Positions 30,937 through 40,018 are shown, numbered from the stretch's first letter. The stretch is DNA of 64,000 bases from Borborobacter arsenicus (GCF_003934165.1 NZ_ML133511.1:94023-158022); one strand, 5' to 3'. The notes: generated by a model not told the origin, from the sequence alone. Numbers and translations: made by a program.

Positions 30937-33177
30937 ATGGCAGAGCGGATAGTCAGTTTCGTGATGAGTGGCGGTGTCGGCTCCCGCCTGTGGCCATTAT
31001 CACGCGAGGATAACCCCAAGCAGTTCCATGACCTTTCGGGTGACGGCTCGATGCTGGTCAAGACGTTGCGCCGGCTCAAGGCGCGGCCGCACGGCCAGAC
31101 GCCGGTCTTCCTGATTGCGTCCGAGCGGCATGCCAGCCGCGTCAATGCCGATATCGCGGCAATCGACCTTGCCGGTGGCGGCGCGATCTTTGAGCCGAAC
31201 GGCCGCAACACCGCCGCCGCCGTTGCGATCGCCACCCTGCGCACGCTCTCCTCCTATGGCGACGGCATCGTGCTCGTGGTTCCCTCGGACCACGAAATCT
31301 CCACTGACGAGCAGTTCTGGCGTACGATCGAGCAAGGCGTGCCGGCAGCGAAAGACGGCCGCCTCGTCGTCTTCGGCATCAAGCCGAACCAGCCCGAAAC
31401 CGGCTATGGCTATATCGAGGTCTCGGGCAATGGAAAATCCGTCCGCAATGTCACGCGCTTTGTCGAAAAGCCCGACCTCGACACTGCCCGCGCCTATCTG
31501 GAAGCGGGCAATTTCTTCTGGAACACCGGCATTTTCCTGTTCCAGGCGAGCGCCATGCGCGACGCTTTCCTGCAATTCCAACCCGAAATCTGGCAAACGG
31601 CGGAGCGTGCATTCGCGGCGGCGACCAGCGACCTGTCCGGCCTCTACATGCCGTTCGATCTCTATGAGGCGATCCCGTCCATATCGGTCGACTATGCCAT
31701 CATGGAGCGGGCCGAGCGCATAGCGATGGTTCCGGCCACCTTCCGCTGGAACGATCTCGGCTCATGGCAATCGCTGCTCGATGTCAGCCCCTCCGACATG
31801 GATGGTAATGTCATCGTCGGCGATGTCGTCGCCATCGATTGCGAAAACTCCTATATCCGCAGCGAAGGCCGCCTGCTTTCGGCCATCGGCCTTCGTGACA
31901 TCGCCATCGTCTCGACCCTGGATGCGACCTTCGTTGCCCCGGTCAGCCACAGCCAGAATGTGAAGCGCATCGTCGAGCAGCTCGAAAAGAGCGGCCGGCT
32001 CGAGACGAAATTCACGCCCTCGCATGACCGTGTGCTGGTCAGCGGCGCCTGGCGGCAGCGGGTGCGCCATTGGCTGTTCGAGGAGACGCTGCCCTTATGG
32101 TCGACAAGCGGCGTCGATGAACAGCATGGCGGCTTCTATGAATCACTGGGCTTTGACGGCGTACCGCTGATGAAGCCCAAACGCATGCGCACAATGGCCC
32201 GCCAGGTCTACGCCTTTGCGGTCGCCAAGGCGCGCGGCTGGGATGGCCCTGCCGATCGGCTGATCTCGCATGGGCTCGATTTCATGGCCGGCAAGGGGCG
32301 AACCAAACGCGGCGGCTGGGTTCGCGCGCTGAATGTCGATGGCAGTATCGCCGATCCGGTCGAGGATGCCTATGACCATGCCTGTGTGCTTCTGGCGCTG
32401 GCGCATGCGCATATGTCGGGCAACCCGCAAGCCCTGAAGCTGGGGCAACAGACGCTCGCCTTCCTCGACGCTCATCTGGAAGACCAGCGGCTGACCGGCT
32501 TTCTGGAAACCTCAACCGGCGAGGGCCTGCGGCGCACCAATCCGCATATGCATCTCCTGGAAGCCTTCCTCGCCTGGCACACCGCCACCGGCGACCGCAG
32601 CCATCTGCGGCGTGCGGCGCGCATCATCGACCTGTTCCGCAGCCATTTCTTCGACCCCGAGAGCTGGACACTGGGCGAATATTTCGACGATGACTGGAAA
32701 CCCGCGCCGGGCGAAAAGGGCAGTTGGACGGAGCCCGGCCATCATTTCGAATGGGCCTCGCTGCTCATCGATTTTGCTGAAAAGAGCGGCCAGAAGGACC
32801 TGACCGGCTATGCGCGAAAACTCTACGCATCAGCCATCGCCAATGGCCTCAACCGCGCGACCGGCCTCGCCTATGGCGCCGTGTCGCGGCAGGGCATGCC
32901 GCTTGACCGCGTGTCGCGAAGCTGGCCTCAGACCGAGGCTATTAAAGCGGCGATTGCGCTGGACGGTGCCAGCGGCCCCGACCTGAAACCGGAGATTGAA
33001 GCGCGGGTGGGAAGGCTCTTTCGCTGGCATATCGATCCCGCCCCACTCGGGCTGTGGATCGACCAGATCGATGAGCGCGGAAGGTCGCTGGCAACCGATG
33101 TTCCCGCCAGCATCTTCTATCATCTCGTCTGCGCATTGACCCAATATCTGGACAATACCGACGAAACCCTTGTTTAG
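30937..33177 (+). CDS. Mannose-1-phosphate guanylyltransferase fused to AGE-family isomerase domain
   Basis: The 746-residue protein has two enzymatic parts. Residues about 5-285 are a mannose-1-phosphate guanylyltransferase: FVMSGGVGSRLWPLSREDNPKQF, PNGRNTAAAVAIATL, VPSDHEI, RFVEKPD and FFWNTGIFLF. A short segment (about 290-355, ending FVAPVSHSQNVKRIVEQL) resembles the linker of ManC-type proteins. From about 375 on, the AGE (N-acylglucosamine 2-epimerase / mannose isomerase) alpha-barrel begins with LPLWSTSGVDEQHGGFYESL and continues through RMRTMARQVYAFAVAK, NPHMHLLEAFLAWH and EPGHHFEWASLL. The usual cupin PMI half of bifunctional ManC is thus replaced by an AGE domain, which could supply mannose-6-phosphate from fructose-6-phosphate. 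That reaction is inferred. Confidence 0.88.
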   Translation: MAERIVSFVMSGGVGSRLWPLSREDNPKQFHDLSGDGSMLVKTLRRLKARPHGQTPVFLIASERHASRVNADIAAIDLAGGGAIFEPNGRNTAAAVAIATLRTLSSYGDGIVLVVPSDHEISTDEQFWRTIEQGVPAAKDGRLVVFGIKPNQPETGYGYIEVSGNGKSVRNVTRFVEKPDLDTARAYLEAGNFFWNTGIFLFQASAMRDAFLQFQPEIWQTAERAFAAATSDLSGLYMPFDLYEAIPSISVDYAIMERAERIAMVPATFRWNDLGSWQSLLDVSPSDMDGNVIVGDVVAIDCENSYIRSEGRLLSAIGLRDIAIVSTLDATFVAPVSHSQNVKRIVEQLEKSGRLETKFTPSHDRVLVSGAWRQRVRHWLFEETLPLWSTSGVDEQHGGFYESLGFDGVPLMKPKRMRTMARQVYAFAVAKARGWDGPADRLISHGLDFMAGKGRTKRGGWVRALNVDGSIADPVEDAYDHACVLLALAHAHMSGNPQALKLGQQTLAFLDAHLEDQRLTGFLETSTGEGLRRTNPHMHLLEAFLAWHTATGDRSHLRRAARIIDLFRSHFFDPESWTLGEYFDDDWKPAPGEKGSWTEPGHHFEWASLLIDFAEKSGQKDLTGYARKLYASAIANGLNRATGLAYGAVSRQGMPLDRVSRSWPQTEAIKAAIALDGASGPDLKPEIEARVGRLFRWHIDPAPLGLWIDQIDERGRSLATDVPASIFYHLVCALTQYLDNTDETLV

Positions 33178-33216
33178 AGCGGTTCAGGTCTCATCCGAAC
33201 CGCTCTAAACTTTTGT
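33172..33216 (+). terminator. Stem-loop terminator between the guanylyltransferase fusion and bioY
   Basis: Perfect 14-bp inverted repeat GTTTAGAGCGGTTC (33172-33185) / GAACCGCTCTAAAC (33197-33210) with an 11-base loop, followed by TTTTGTT. The arm contains the TAG stop of the upstream gene, and bioY ends 13 bases beyond the second arm, so it could stop transcription from both convergent genes. The sequence looks like one of the dispersed AGAGCGG-type palindromes (compare 24631-24667). Confidence 0.6.
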
Positions 33217-33223
33217 TGCTGGA

Positions 33224-33817
33224 TCAGCGGTGCTTGGGCAGCAGCGCCCAGATCGCCGGGGCCAGGGTGGAGGCGAGCGCCACCTTGATCAGGTCCGGCA
33301 CGATGAACGGCACGACGCCGAACTGCCAGGACTTCTCCACGCCGATCAGCGTGGCCAGCCAGGCAAAGCCCATCGCCATCATCACCACCTCGGCGGTCAG
33401 TACGGCGCCGAACAGCTTGACCGGGCTGCGGTCCCAGCCGCGATCGGCCGCCCAGCCGACAATGGCGGCCATGACGACGAAGCCGGCAAGATAGCCGCCG
33501 GTCGAGCCGAGCATATAGGCAAGGCCGATGCCCTTTTCAGGCGTGCTCTGGAAGACGGGAAGCCCCATCGCGCCCTGCGCCAGATAGAGAAGCAGCGTCG
33601 CAACGGCAAGTTTCCTGCCATAGGCGATCGCGATCAGGAAGACCACCAGCGTCTGCAGCGACATGTCGACCGGGCCGAGAACCACTTTCATGCGGGCCGA
33701 AACCGCCAGCAGCATAGAGCCTGCCACGGCAAGGAATATCTGGGTGGCAATGCGTGCGCCGCGGCTTTCAGGCAAGGCCAGCGAGACCAATGGGCGCGCG
33801 ATCGTGGAATTCGTCAT
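33224..33817 (-). CDS. bioY: BioY family biotin transporter
   Basis: Substrate-capture (S) component for biotin uptake, an integral membrane protein with about six helices. The start at 33817 follows GGGGAG by four bases and gives 197 residues, typical of BioY. Features are the hydrophobic QIFLAVAGSMLLAVSARMKV, the signature VPLGPVDMSLQTL-like VVLGPVDMSLQTLVVFLIAI, the GxxGLPVF-type QGAMGLPVFQSTPEKGIG and LGSTGGYLAGFVVMAAIVG. No bioM or bioN ATPase and permease genes are adjacent, so it would work alone or with a shared energising module. I found no BioR-type operator upstream. Confidence 0.92.
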   Translation of the reverse strand: MTNSTIARPLVSLALPESRGARIATQIFLAVAGSMLLAVSARMKVVLGPVDMSLQTLVVFLIAIAYGRKLAVATLLLYLAQGAMGLPVFQSTPEKGIGLAYMLGSTGGYLAGFVVMAAIVGWAADRGWDRSPVKLFGAVLTAEVVMMAMGFAWLATLIGVEKSWQFGVVPFIVPDLIKVALASTLAPAIWALLPKHR

Positions 33818-33939
33818 GTTTCTCCCCGTTCCGGTTGAGAGCCAGCCGGTCGAATACCGGTCGGGTTCCCGTATATTCGCTGACGTGCTAAGCGGCAAAC
33901 CATTTTAACGATCCGGCAACAAGCTTTGACGATTTGGGA

Positions 33940-34845
33940 ATGGCCATGGACTTCGACACCAAATTCGAACCGGCCTATGGCGAGGCGGTCAAGCTTGCCG
34001 ATGGCGTGCTGCGGCTGACGGTGAACAACCCGAGCGCCTTCACCTTCCACGGCACCAACAGCTATATCGTCGGCCGCGACACGCTTGCCGTCATCGATCC
34101 CGGACCCGAGGACGACGCTCATTTCGATGCCCTGATTCGTGCCATTGCCGGCCGCCCGGTCAGCCATATTTTCGTCAGCCATACCCATCGCGACCACTCC
34201 CCGCTGGCAGCAAGGCTGGCGCACGCGACCGGGGCAATCGTCGCCGCCGAAGGACCGCACCGTTCGGCCCGCCCCTTGCGGATCGGCGAAATCAATCCGC
34301 TCGACGCCGCCGCCGACATGGATTTCAGCCCCGATCTGAAACTCGGCAATGGCGATGTCGTCGCCGGCGACGGCTGGGAAATCAGCACCGTTCTTACGCC
34401 CGGCCACGCGGCCAATCACGCCGCCTTTGGGCTGGAAGGCACCGGCATCCTGTTTTCGGCCGATCATGTCATGGCCTGGGCCACCTCGATCGTCGCCCCG
34501 CCCGATGGCGCCATGTCGGACTATATGACCTCGCTCGACCGGCTCTTGGAGCGCGAGGACAGGCTGTTGCTGCCAGGCCATGGCGGCCCGGTGAAGAAGC
34601 CCGGCGCCTTCATGCGCGGCCTCAAGGCCCATCGCAAGATGCGCGAGCGCGCCATAGTGGAGCGGCTGAAGTCCGGCGACCGGACGATTGCCGAACTCGT
34701 CGCCGCGATCTACCGCGACACCGATCCGCGCCTGCACGGTGCGGCCGCGCTATCGGTGCTGGCGCATCTTGAGGATCTTGTCGGGCGCGGTCAGGTCGTT
34801 GCCGAACCGGACATCTCGATCGACGGCCATTTCGCGCCAGCCTGA
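33940..34845 (+). CDS. Metallo-beta-lactamase fold hydrolase (LACTB2/RNase Z-like)
   Basis: A 301-residue (or 299 from the ATG at 33946) MBL-fold protein. The metal-binding motif is SHTHRDHSPLAARLA (HxHxDH), with later ligands in TPGHAANHAAFGL, FSADHVMAW and LLPGHGGPVKKPG. The C-terminal third (HRKMRERAIVERLKSGDRTI, then HLEDLVGRGQVV) looks like the winged-helix domain of LACTB2-type proteins. Family members include nucleases and thioester or lactone hydrolases, so the substrate is open. It is divergent from bioY with 122 bp between starts, in a region with the AT-rich GTATATTC that may hold promoters. It converges on the DUF1499 gene. Confidence 0.8.
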   Translation: MAMDFDTKFEPAYGEAVKLADGVLRLTVNNPSAFTFHGTNSYIVGRDTLAVIDPGPEDDAHFDALIRAIAGRPVSHIFVSHTHRDHSPLAARLAHATGAIVAAEGPHRSARPLRIGEINPLDAAADMDFSPDLKLGNGDVVAGDGWEISTVLTPGHAANHAAFGLEGTGILFSADHVMAWATSIVAPPDGAMSDYMTSLDRLLEREDRLLLPGHGGPVKKPGAFMRGLKAHRKMRERAIVERLKSGDRTIAELVAAIYRDTDPRLHGAAALSVLAHLEDLVGRGQVVAEPDISIDGHFAPA

Positions 34846-34898
34846 CCATTCACCATCCGGCGGGCGGAAAACCTCTGCACAGTTTTCCTCATCCCGCT

Positions 34899-35705
34899 CT
34901 ATTCCTCAGGCGCCTCCTCAGCCGGCACGGCACCCGCCTGGGCTGCAACTTCCGTGTCGAGTTCGGCCAGGAAATCGACGATACGGGCGGCGTTGTCGCC
35001 CAAATCATGGCGACCGTAGCGCGATGCCGAACGCATATCGACATAGGTCGTGTCGCCCTCATTGATCAGCCGGATAGCGACGTCGACCGGAAATGCCAGG
35101 ATGGTGGTGTAGGCAACCGTGTCGATAGTGATCTCGCTCTGCCCGCCAGCCTCTAGCCAAGGGCCGATCGGCTTCCAGCCCCTGCGCTCCATCAGCGCCA
35201 TCACGGCATCGAAAGTCCGGTCGAAGGCCAATTCATAGCGACGCCCGGTCACCTGCGGAAACTTCTGCGCCTGCAGCTTGCGCTGCTCCGGCGTCGCCGG
35301 CACAAGCGGGTTCATGTCGGGAGTGCGCATGCGCGCCGCCACCGCCAGCGCCGGCGGATCGTCAAGATCGGTCGACACGTCGTGCAGTTCCGGATTGACG
35401 GCGCCGCGATAGGCCGAGATCAGGAATGGCACCAACACCAGCAGCGCAATCACTATGCCGAGCGTCAGGTCGCCGCCGCCGCGATCGCCATCGTTCCAGA
35501 CCTTCCTGAACGAGACGGCGGCAAGAAGGAGTGCGGCAATCGCCAATGCCGCGACAATGACCAGCACCCACAGAAAGGCCGGGGTTTCCAGCAGGCCGTA
35601 GCGGTGACACAGCCCGGCCGTCACGAACAGCACCGCCGAAAAGACGGCGGCCCGCCGGCACCAGCCGGCAGCGCGCGAGGTTCGCCGTTCCAGATATGCC
35701 CTCAT
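34899..35705 (-). CDS. DUF1499 membrane protein
   Basis: A 268-residue protein with three predicted membrane helices in the N-terminal half (about residues 17-35 AAVFSAVLFVTAGL, 42-65 FLWVLVIVAALAIAALLLAA, 82-98 LGIVIALLVLVPFLIS). A soluble C-terminal DUF1499 domain follows, recognisable from YELAFDRTFDAVMALMERRG, TIDTVAYTTILAFPVDVAIR and YVDMRSASRYGRHDLGDNAARI. The last residues are acidic (VPAEEAPEE). Function of the family is unknown; the mixed membrane and soluble layout suggests an envelope role. It is convergent with the MBL gene (53 bp). Confidence 0.8.
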   Translation of the reverse strand: MRAYLERRTSRAAGWCRRAAVFSAVLFVTAGLCHRYGLLETPAFLWVLVIVAALAIAALLLAAVSFRKVWNDGDRGGGDLTLGIVIALLVLVPFLISAYRGAVNPELHDVSTDLDDPPALAVAARMRTPDMNPLVPATPEQRKLQAQKFPQVTGRRYELAFDRTFDAVMALMERRGWKPIGPWLEAGGQSEITIDTVAYTTILAFPVDVAIRLINEGDTTYVDMRSASRYGRHDLGDNAARIVDFLAELDTEVAAQAGAVPAEEAPEE

Positions 35706-35748
35706 CGTCGTGGCGCTTCAGCTCCATTGCGTCCAAAGCGCCTCAATA

Positions 35749-35797
35749 GAGCATCGGGCCGCAAAGTGGAATCCGGTTTTCGGAAAACCCGATGCTC
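35749..35797. repeat. Palindromic intergenic repeat (GAGCATCGGG type)
   Basis: A 49-bp inverted repeat GAGCATCGGG / CCCGATGCTC with inner text GCAAAGTGGAATCCGGTTTT, located between the DUF1499 gene and the end of the acyl-CoA synthetase gene. The inner motif (AAAGnGGnAnCCGGTTTTCGG) recurs in the palindrome at 55517-55592, so both belong to one dispersed family. Short palindromes like this are common in Hyphomicrobiales genomes; the role is unknown. Confidence 0.6.
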
Positions 35798-35874
35798 AAA
35801 CAAAGTGATAGATCGCCAATATACGTCCGCCAGGACGCACGGCGACCTAGAATTTGGCGCGAGCGTTGAAGGCC

Positions 35875-37503
35875 TTATTCCGTCGGCAGGCGGTAATCGC
35901 GGAACTGTTCTCGCAGCCGCGTCTTCTGGATCTTGCCGGTAGCCGTGTGGGGAATCGCATCGACAAAGGCGACATCGTCCGGCAGCCACCATTTGGCGAC
36001 CTTTCCTGCCATGAACTGCAGCAGGTCAGCGCCGGCGACCTCCTTGCCCGGCTTGCGCACCACGATCAGCAAGGGCCGTTCATCCCATTTGGCGTGGCGA
36101 ATGCCGATCACCGCCGCTTCGGCTACATCGGGGTGTCCCACCGCCAGGTTTTCCAGCGCGATGGTGGAGATCCATTCGCCGCCGGACTTGATCACGTCCT
36201 TGGCGCGGTCGGTCACCTGCATGTAGCCATGAGCGTCGATATGGGCGACATCGCCGGTGTCGAACCAGCCTTCGGCATCGAACTGCTCGGAACCCGCCCC
36301 ACCATAATAGGAGCCGGCCACGGCCGGGCCGCGCACCTTGAGGCGGCCGAAGGTCTTGCCGTCCCAAGGCTGTGCCCGGCCATTGTCGTCCGTCACCTTC
36401 ATCTCGACGCCGAAGGGCGCATGGCCCTGTTTTTCCTTCAGGTCCAGCAGCGCATCGCCTTCCAGTCCGGAATAGTCGGGCTTGATCGAGCAGAGCGATC
36501 CCAATGGCGACATTTCCGTCATGCCCCAGGCATGAACGACCTCGACATCGTAATTCTGCTCGAACTTCCTGGTCATGGCGCGTGGGCAGGCGGAGCCGCC
36601 AATCACGACCTTCCTCAGATAGGGCAGTTTCTTTCCGGTCTCCTCCAGATGCTGCAGCAGCATCAGCCAGACCGTCGGCACGGCGGCGGTGAAGGTCACC
36701 TTCTCCGTATCCAGAAGCTCGTAGATCGCCGGTCCGTCCATGCGTCCACCGGGCATCACCATCTTGGCTCCGATCATCGGCCCGCTCTGGGCCAGGCCCC
36801 AGGCATTGGCATGGAACATCGGTACGACCGGAAGCACGACGTCGCGCGAGGATATCCCCATCGCATCGGGCATGCAGGCCATCATCGCATGCAGCACGTT
36901 GGAGCGGTGGCTGTAGACCACGCCCTTCGGGTCGCCCGTCGTGCCGGAGGTGTAGCACATGCCGGCGGCGGCATTTTCATCGAGTTCCTTCCACTCGAAA
37001 TCGCCGTCGGCTTCTGCCAACCACTCCTCATAGGCAATCGCATTCGCAAGCGTGGTTTGCGGCATATGGGCCTGGTCGGTCAGCACTATCACCTGTCGCA
37101 GCGTCGGCACGGAAGGCGCAATCTTTTCCACCAGCGGCAGGAATGTCAGGTCGACGAACAGTGCCTTGTCCTGCGCATGGTTCATGATCCAGACGATCTG
37201 CTCTGGAAACAGCCTCGGGTTAAGCGTGTGGTAGACCCCGCCCATGCCCATGATGCCGTACCATACCTCCATATGGCGCGCGGTGTTCCAGGCAAGGGTG
37301 GCGATGCGATCGCCAACGCCATAACCTTCACGCTCCAGCCGCTGGGCAAGCGCAAGCGAACGTGTCCTGACCTTGGAAAAGGTGGTGCGGACGATCGGCC
37401 CTTCTATCGATCGTGAGACGATTTCCCGATGCGGGTGCTGGATACCTGCGTGATCAAGTATCTTGTGGCACAGCAGCGGCCATTCCTGCATCAATCCAAG
37501 CAT
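35875..37503 (-). CDS. Fatty acyl-CoA synthetase (AMP-binding, medium/long-chain or DmdB-like)
   Basis: Activates a carboxylic acid to its acyl-CoA through an acyl-adenylate. The start at 37503 is secure: GGAGGATACCG precedes ATG, giving [16 protein letters not shown] and 542 residues. ANL-superfamily motifs are A3 [16 protein letters not shown], the [12 protein letters not shown] motif, [12 protein letters not shown] (A7-A8) and the C-terminal GKIQKTRLR with the catalytic lysine. The N-terminus and the [16 protein letters not shown] stretch fit the group of long-chain and 3-methylmercaptopropionate-type ligases. Chain length is undetermined. No beta-oxidation genes are adjacent, and it is divergent from a short hypothetical gene. 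Confidence 0.88.
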   Translation of the reverse strand: MLGLMQEWPLLCHKILDHAGIQHPHREIVSRSIEGPIVRTTFSKVRTRSLALAQRLEREGYGVGDRIATLAWNTARHMEVWYGIMGMGGVYHTLNPRLFPEQIVWIMNHAQDKALFVDLTFLPLVEKIAPSVPTLRQVIVLTDQAHMPQTTLANAIAYEEWLAEADGDFEWKELDENAAAGMCYTSGTTGDPKGVVYSHRSNVLHAMMACMPDAMGISSRDVVLPVVPMFHANAWGLAQSGPMIGAKMVMPGGRMDGPAIYELLDTEKVTFTAAVPTVWLMLLQHLEETGKKLPYLRKVVIGGSACPRAMTRKFEQNYDVEVVHAWGMTEMSPLGSLCSIKPDYSGLEGDALLDLKEKQGHAPFGVEMKVTDDNGRAQPWDGKTFGRLKVRGPAVAGSYYGGAGSEQFDAEGWFDTGDVAHIDAHGYMQVTDRAKDVIKSGGEWISTIALENLAVGHPDVAEAAVIGIRHAKWDERPLLIVVRKPGKEVAGADLLQFMAGKVAKWWLPDDVAFVDAIPHTATGKIQKTRLREQFRDYRLPTE

Positions 37504-37740
37504 CGGTATCCTCCCATTCCTGTTCTGGCCCATTCTTGTTTTGGCCATTGTGGAACGAATAGGCGAATTGTCCAGCAATCTTGCAGCTCTTAATCTATGG
37601 TAGCAGGCCGTCAACAACGTGGAATGGAACCTTCTTGGCGCCGGGCTGTTGGAACTGATCACAACGGCGGTCACCGCCACAATCCGGCCATTCTCGCTGC
37701 CGATCCTGATTATGGTGGGGGTGCGATTGGCGAAATACCG

Positions 37741-38109
37741 ATGAGGTTTCGCATGGACCAGCAGGCTGGCGAAGAAAGCATCGCAAACACCGTATCCGAA
37801 AATGCCGTGGAGCTTGCCGAAAAGGGCGCTCCCATAGAAGACAGCGACTTCGAGGAGGTCGTGCGAGGCGCCCTCGACGCGGTCGGCGGCACGCTATTGT
37901 TCAAGATGCGGGTGGAACAGTCGGAAGAGCCGCACCTTGCGGCGGCAGCCTTTGTGGGAGAAGGCGAAACCCGCCAGTTCCTTGTGCTGACCATGCCGAT
38001 TTCCGGTGGCAGGCTTCGCGTCGAGACGGCTGCCAAGAGCACAAGCCCGATCGCGGGCATCGCCGCGGCCTATGCGGGGCTTGCCGACGCTTTCGGCACC
38101 GCCGCCTGA
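37741..38109 (+). CDS. Hypothetical protein (about 120 residues)
   Basis: I do not recognise a family. From the ATG at 37741 the product is 122 residues (118 from the ATG at 37753, MDQQAGEES). It is acidic near the N-terminus (SENAVELAEKGAPIEDSDFE), then has mixed hydrophobic strands (GGTLLFKMRVEQSEEPHLAAAAF, split by short turns; TRQFLVLTMPISGGRLRVET) and an Ala-rich end (GIAAAYAGLADAFGTAA). No signal peptide or membrane helix is visible. The frame is open back to 37597, but that part has no protein-like character. The 237-bp gap upstream towards the acyl-CoA synthetase contains no other credible gene. Confidence 0.55.
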   Translation: MRFRMDQQAGEESIANTVSENAVELAEKGAPIEDSDFEEVVRGALDAVGGTLLFKMRVEQSEEPHLAAAAFVGEGETRQFLVLTMPISGGRLRVETAAKSTSPIAGIAAAYAGLADAFGTAA

Positions 38110-38139
38110 CTAAATCATTGTCGATCATCCCTTTTGAGG

Positions 38140-38310
38140 GCAGGGCAATCGCATATGGCGCGACCGACCTCCACTCCGCCTCGCTTCGCTCGCCACCTCT
38201 CCCCCTCAAAAGGGGAGAGGAAGAGCGCCAGCGTTGCGGACGGCATTTCCTCTCCCCCCGTCGAGCGGGGGAGAGGTGGTTTGCAAAGCAAACCGGAGTG
38301 GGGGTCGATC
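38140..38310 (+). repeat. Long intergenic repeat, copy A (inverted partner at 40495-40662)
   Basis: About 170 bp of structured intergenic DNA inside the 359-bp gene-free stretch 38110-38468. It opens with GCAGGGCAATCGCAT, then has CCACTCCGCCTCGC, a palindrome CTCTCCCCCTCAAAAGGGGA, a spacer with GCGGACGGC, a second palindrome CTCTCCCCCCGTCGAGCGGG, and a closing GGTTTGCAAAGCAAACCGGA. The reverse complement of nearly the whole unit recurs at 40495-40662 with scattered differences. The rest of the gap (38311-38468) shows nothing I can name beyond the upstream region of the next gene. Confidence 0.75.
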
Positions 38311-38468
38311 ACGCCCTACGCGATAACCCGCTTGCAGGAGTGCAGGACGCTATCCGGTGCCAACTCTGGGCCACGTCCATGTCCAGTTTGTCCCAAGCGC
38401 CGAAGAGTTTTGCACCTTGGCGGCTAAACGGCTAGGCTCGCCGAAATTTCTGATTTTCGGAGTTTCGC

Positions 38469-39863
38469 ATGCTCGACCAGCCACCGCTCACCAACCTCCA
38501 GACCCGTGACGTCGAATCCCTCATCCATCCTTACACGCCTCTCCACAAGCTGAAGAGCACAGGCACGCTCATCATGCAGCGCGGCGAAGGCGTTCACGTC
38601 TTCGACACGCAAGGGCGCGGCTATATTGAGGGCATGTCAGGCCTATGGTGCGCCGGTCTCGGCTTCGGCGACGAGGAGATGATCGAGGCAGCGACGGAGC
38701 AGCTGCGCACCCTGCCCTATTATCATATCTTCAGCGCCAAAAGCATCGAGCCGGCAATCGAACTGGCCGAGAAGCTGAAGGAGATCGCACCGGTGCCGAT
38801 CTCGAAGGTGTTCTTCACCTCATCGGGCTCCGAAGCCAACGACACCCAGGTCAAGCTCGCCTGGTACATGAACAATGCGCGCGGCCGGCCTAACAAGAAG
38901 AAGATCATCTCGCGCATCAAGGCCTATCACGGCGTCACCGTCATGTCCGCCTCGCTTACCGGCCTGCCCGGCAACCATAATGGCTGGGATCTGCCCGTCG
39001 ATCGAGTGCTGCACACCGATTGCCCGCATTTCTACCGTTTCGGGGCCGAGGGCGAGAGCGAGGCCGAATTCACCGCCCGCATGGCGAAATCGCTGCGCGA
39101 GTTGATCGAGCGGGAAGGCCCGGACACGATCGCGGCGATGATCGCCGAGCCGGTCATGGGTGCCGGCGGCGTCATCGTTCCGCCCAAGGGCTATTTCGAG
39201 GCGATCCAGGCGGTGCTGGACGAGCACGACATCATCCTGATTTCCGACGAGGTCATTACCGGCTTTGGCCGTACCGGCAATTGGTGGGGCTCGCAGACCC
39301 TCAATATGAAGCCCAAGACCATATCGACCGCCAAGCAACTCACTTCCGCCTATGCGCCGCTTGGCGCCGTGATGGTGCCGGAGGACATTTACCAGTCCTA
39401 TGTCGACCACAGCGCCCAACTCGGCACTTTCGGCCATGGCTTCACCTATGGCGGTCACCCGCTCGGCTGTGCGCTCGGCGTGAAAGCCATCGAAATCTAC
39501 CAGAAGCGCGACATTATCGGCCATGTCCGCAAGCTGATGCCGCTCTTCGAGAGCCGCATGAAACGGCTTGCCGAGCATCCTCTGGTTGGCGAGGCTCGCT
39601 ATTGCGGCTTCGTGGGCGGCGCCGAACTTGTCGCAGACAAGAAGACCAGGCGCCCCTTCGACCCCAAGCAGGGCGTAGGCCCCCAGACGGCCAAGCTAAT
39701 CGAGAACAACGGCGCGGTCCTTCGCGCCATCGGCGACACCATCGCCATCTGCCCGCCCATGATCATCAGGGAAGACGAATTGAACGAGCTCTTCGACCGT
39801 TTCGAAAAAGGCCTGAACGAGGCCGAGGCCTGGGTCTCCAAGGAGGGCTTGCGCACCGCCTGA
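38469..39863 (+). CDS. Class-III (omega-type) PLP aminotransferase
   Basis: A 464-residue fold-type I transaminase of the ornithine/omega-amino-acid family. Features are RGYIEGMSGLWCAGLGFGD, FFTSSGSEANDTQVKLA, RIKAYHGVTVMSASLTG, AEPVMGAGGVIVPPKGYF, LISDEVITGFGRTGNW (Asp to the PLP nitrogen) and STAKQLTSAYAPLGAVMV with the Schiff-base lysine. This subgroup commonly uses pyruvate as acceptor and amines or omega-amino acids (putrescine, GABA, beta-alanine) as donors; the real substrate cannot be read. It is bracketed, together with the DUF427 gene, by an inverted pair of intergenic repeats. Confidence 0.88.
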   Translation: MLDQPPLTNLQTRDVESLIHPYTPLHKLKSTGTLIMQRGEGVHVFDTQGRGYIEGMSGLWCAGLGFGDEEMIEAATEQLRTLPYYHIFSAKSIEPAIELAEKLKEIAPVPISKVFFTSSGSEANDTQVKLAWYMNNARGRPNKKKIISRIKAYHGVTVMSASLTGLPGNHNGWDLPVDRVLHTDCPHFYRFGAEGESEAEFTARMAKSLRELIEREGPDTIAAMIAEPVMGAGGVIVPPKGYFEAIQAVLDEHDIILISDEVITGFGRTGNWWGSQTLNMKPKTISTAKQLTSAYAPLGAVMVPEDIYQSYVDHSAQLGTFGHGFTYGGHPLGCALGVKAIEIYQKRDIIGHVRKLMPLFESRMKRLAEHPLVGEARYCGFVGGAELVADKKTRRPFDPKQGVGPQTAKLIENNGAVLRAIGDTIAICPPMIIREDELNELFDRFEKGLNEAEAWVSKEGLRTA

Positions 39864-39868
39864 AGCGC

Positions 39869-39991
39869 ACGTCCAATCACTCGGATGCCCTGAGGGAACG
39901 AACGACAGGCTGGGGTGTTGTTCAGCGATCGTGTCGGATCGAACCAAAAACGGTTTCGGTCCGATGCTCACGTCCTTGAGCGTCGATTGGA
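39869..39991. repeat. Degenerate palindromic element before the DUF427 gene
   Basis: CGTCCAATC at 39869-39877 pairs with GATTGGACG at 39983-39991, enclosing about 105 bp. The inside, read on the minus strand, begins GAGCATCGGACCGAAACCG and resembles the GAGCATCGGG palindromes elsewhere in the window. It fills nearly the whole 155-bp gap between the aminotransferase and the DUF427 gene. Imperfect, hence modest confidence. Confidence 0.4.
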
Positions 39992-40018
39992 CGCCAGGCG
40001 CGCCAAAGGAGCACAGCG

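Noticed and set aside
35854-37416. 520-codon rightward open frame opposite the acyl-CoA synthetase gene
   Set aside because: Antisense shadow; all ANL-family motifs and the strong ribosome site are on the minus strand.
38190-38280. C-rich and G-rich repeated blocks as a possible CRISPR array
   Set aside because: Only two dissimilar hairpins, no regular repeat-spacer spacing, no cas genes anywhere in the window.
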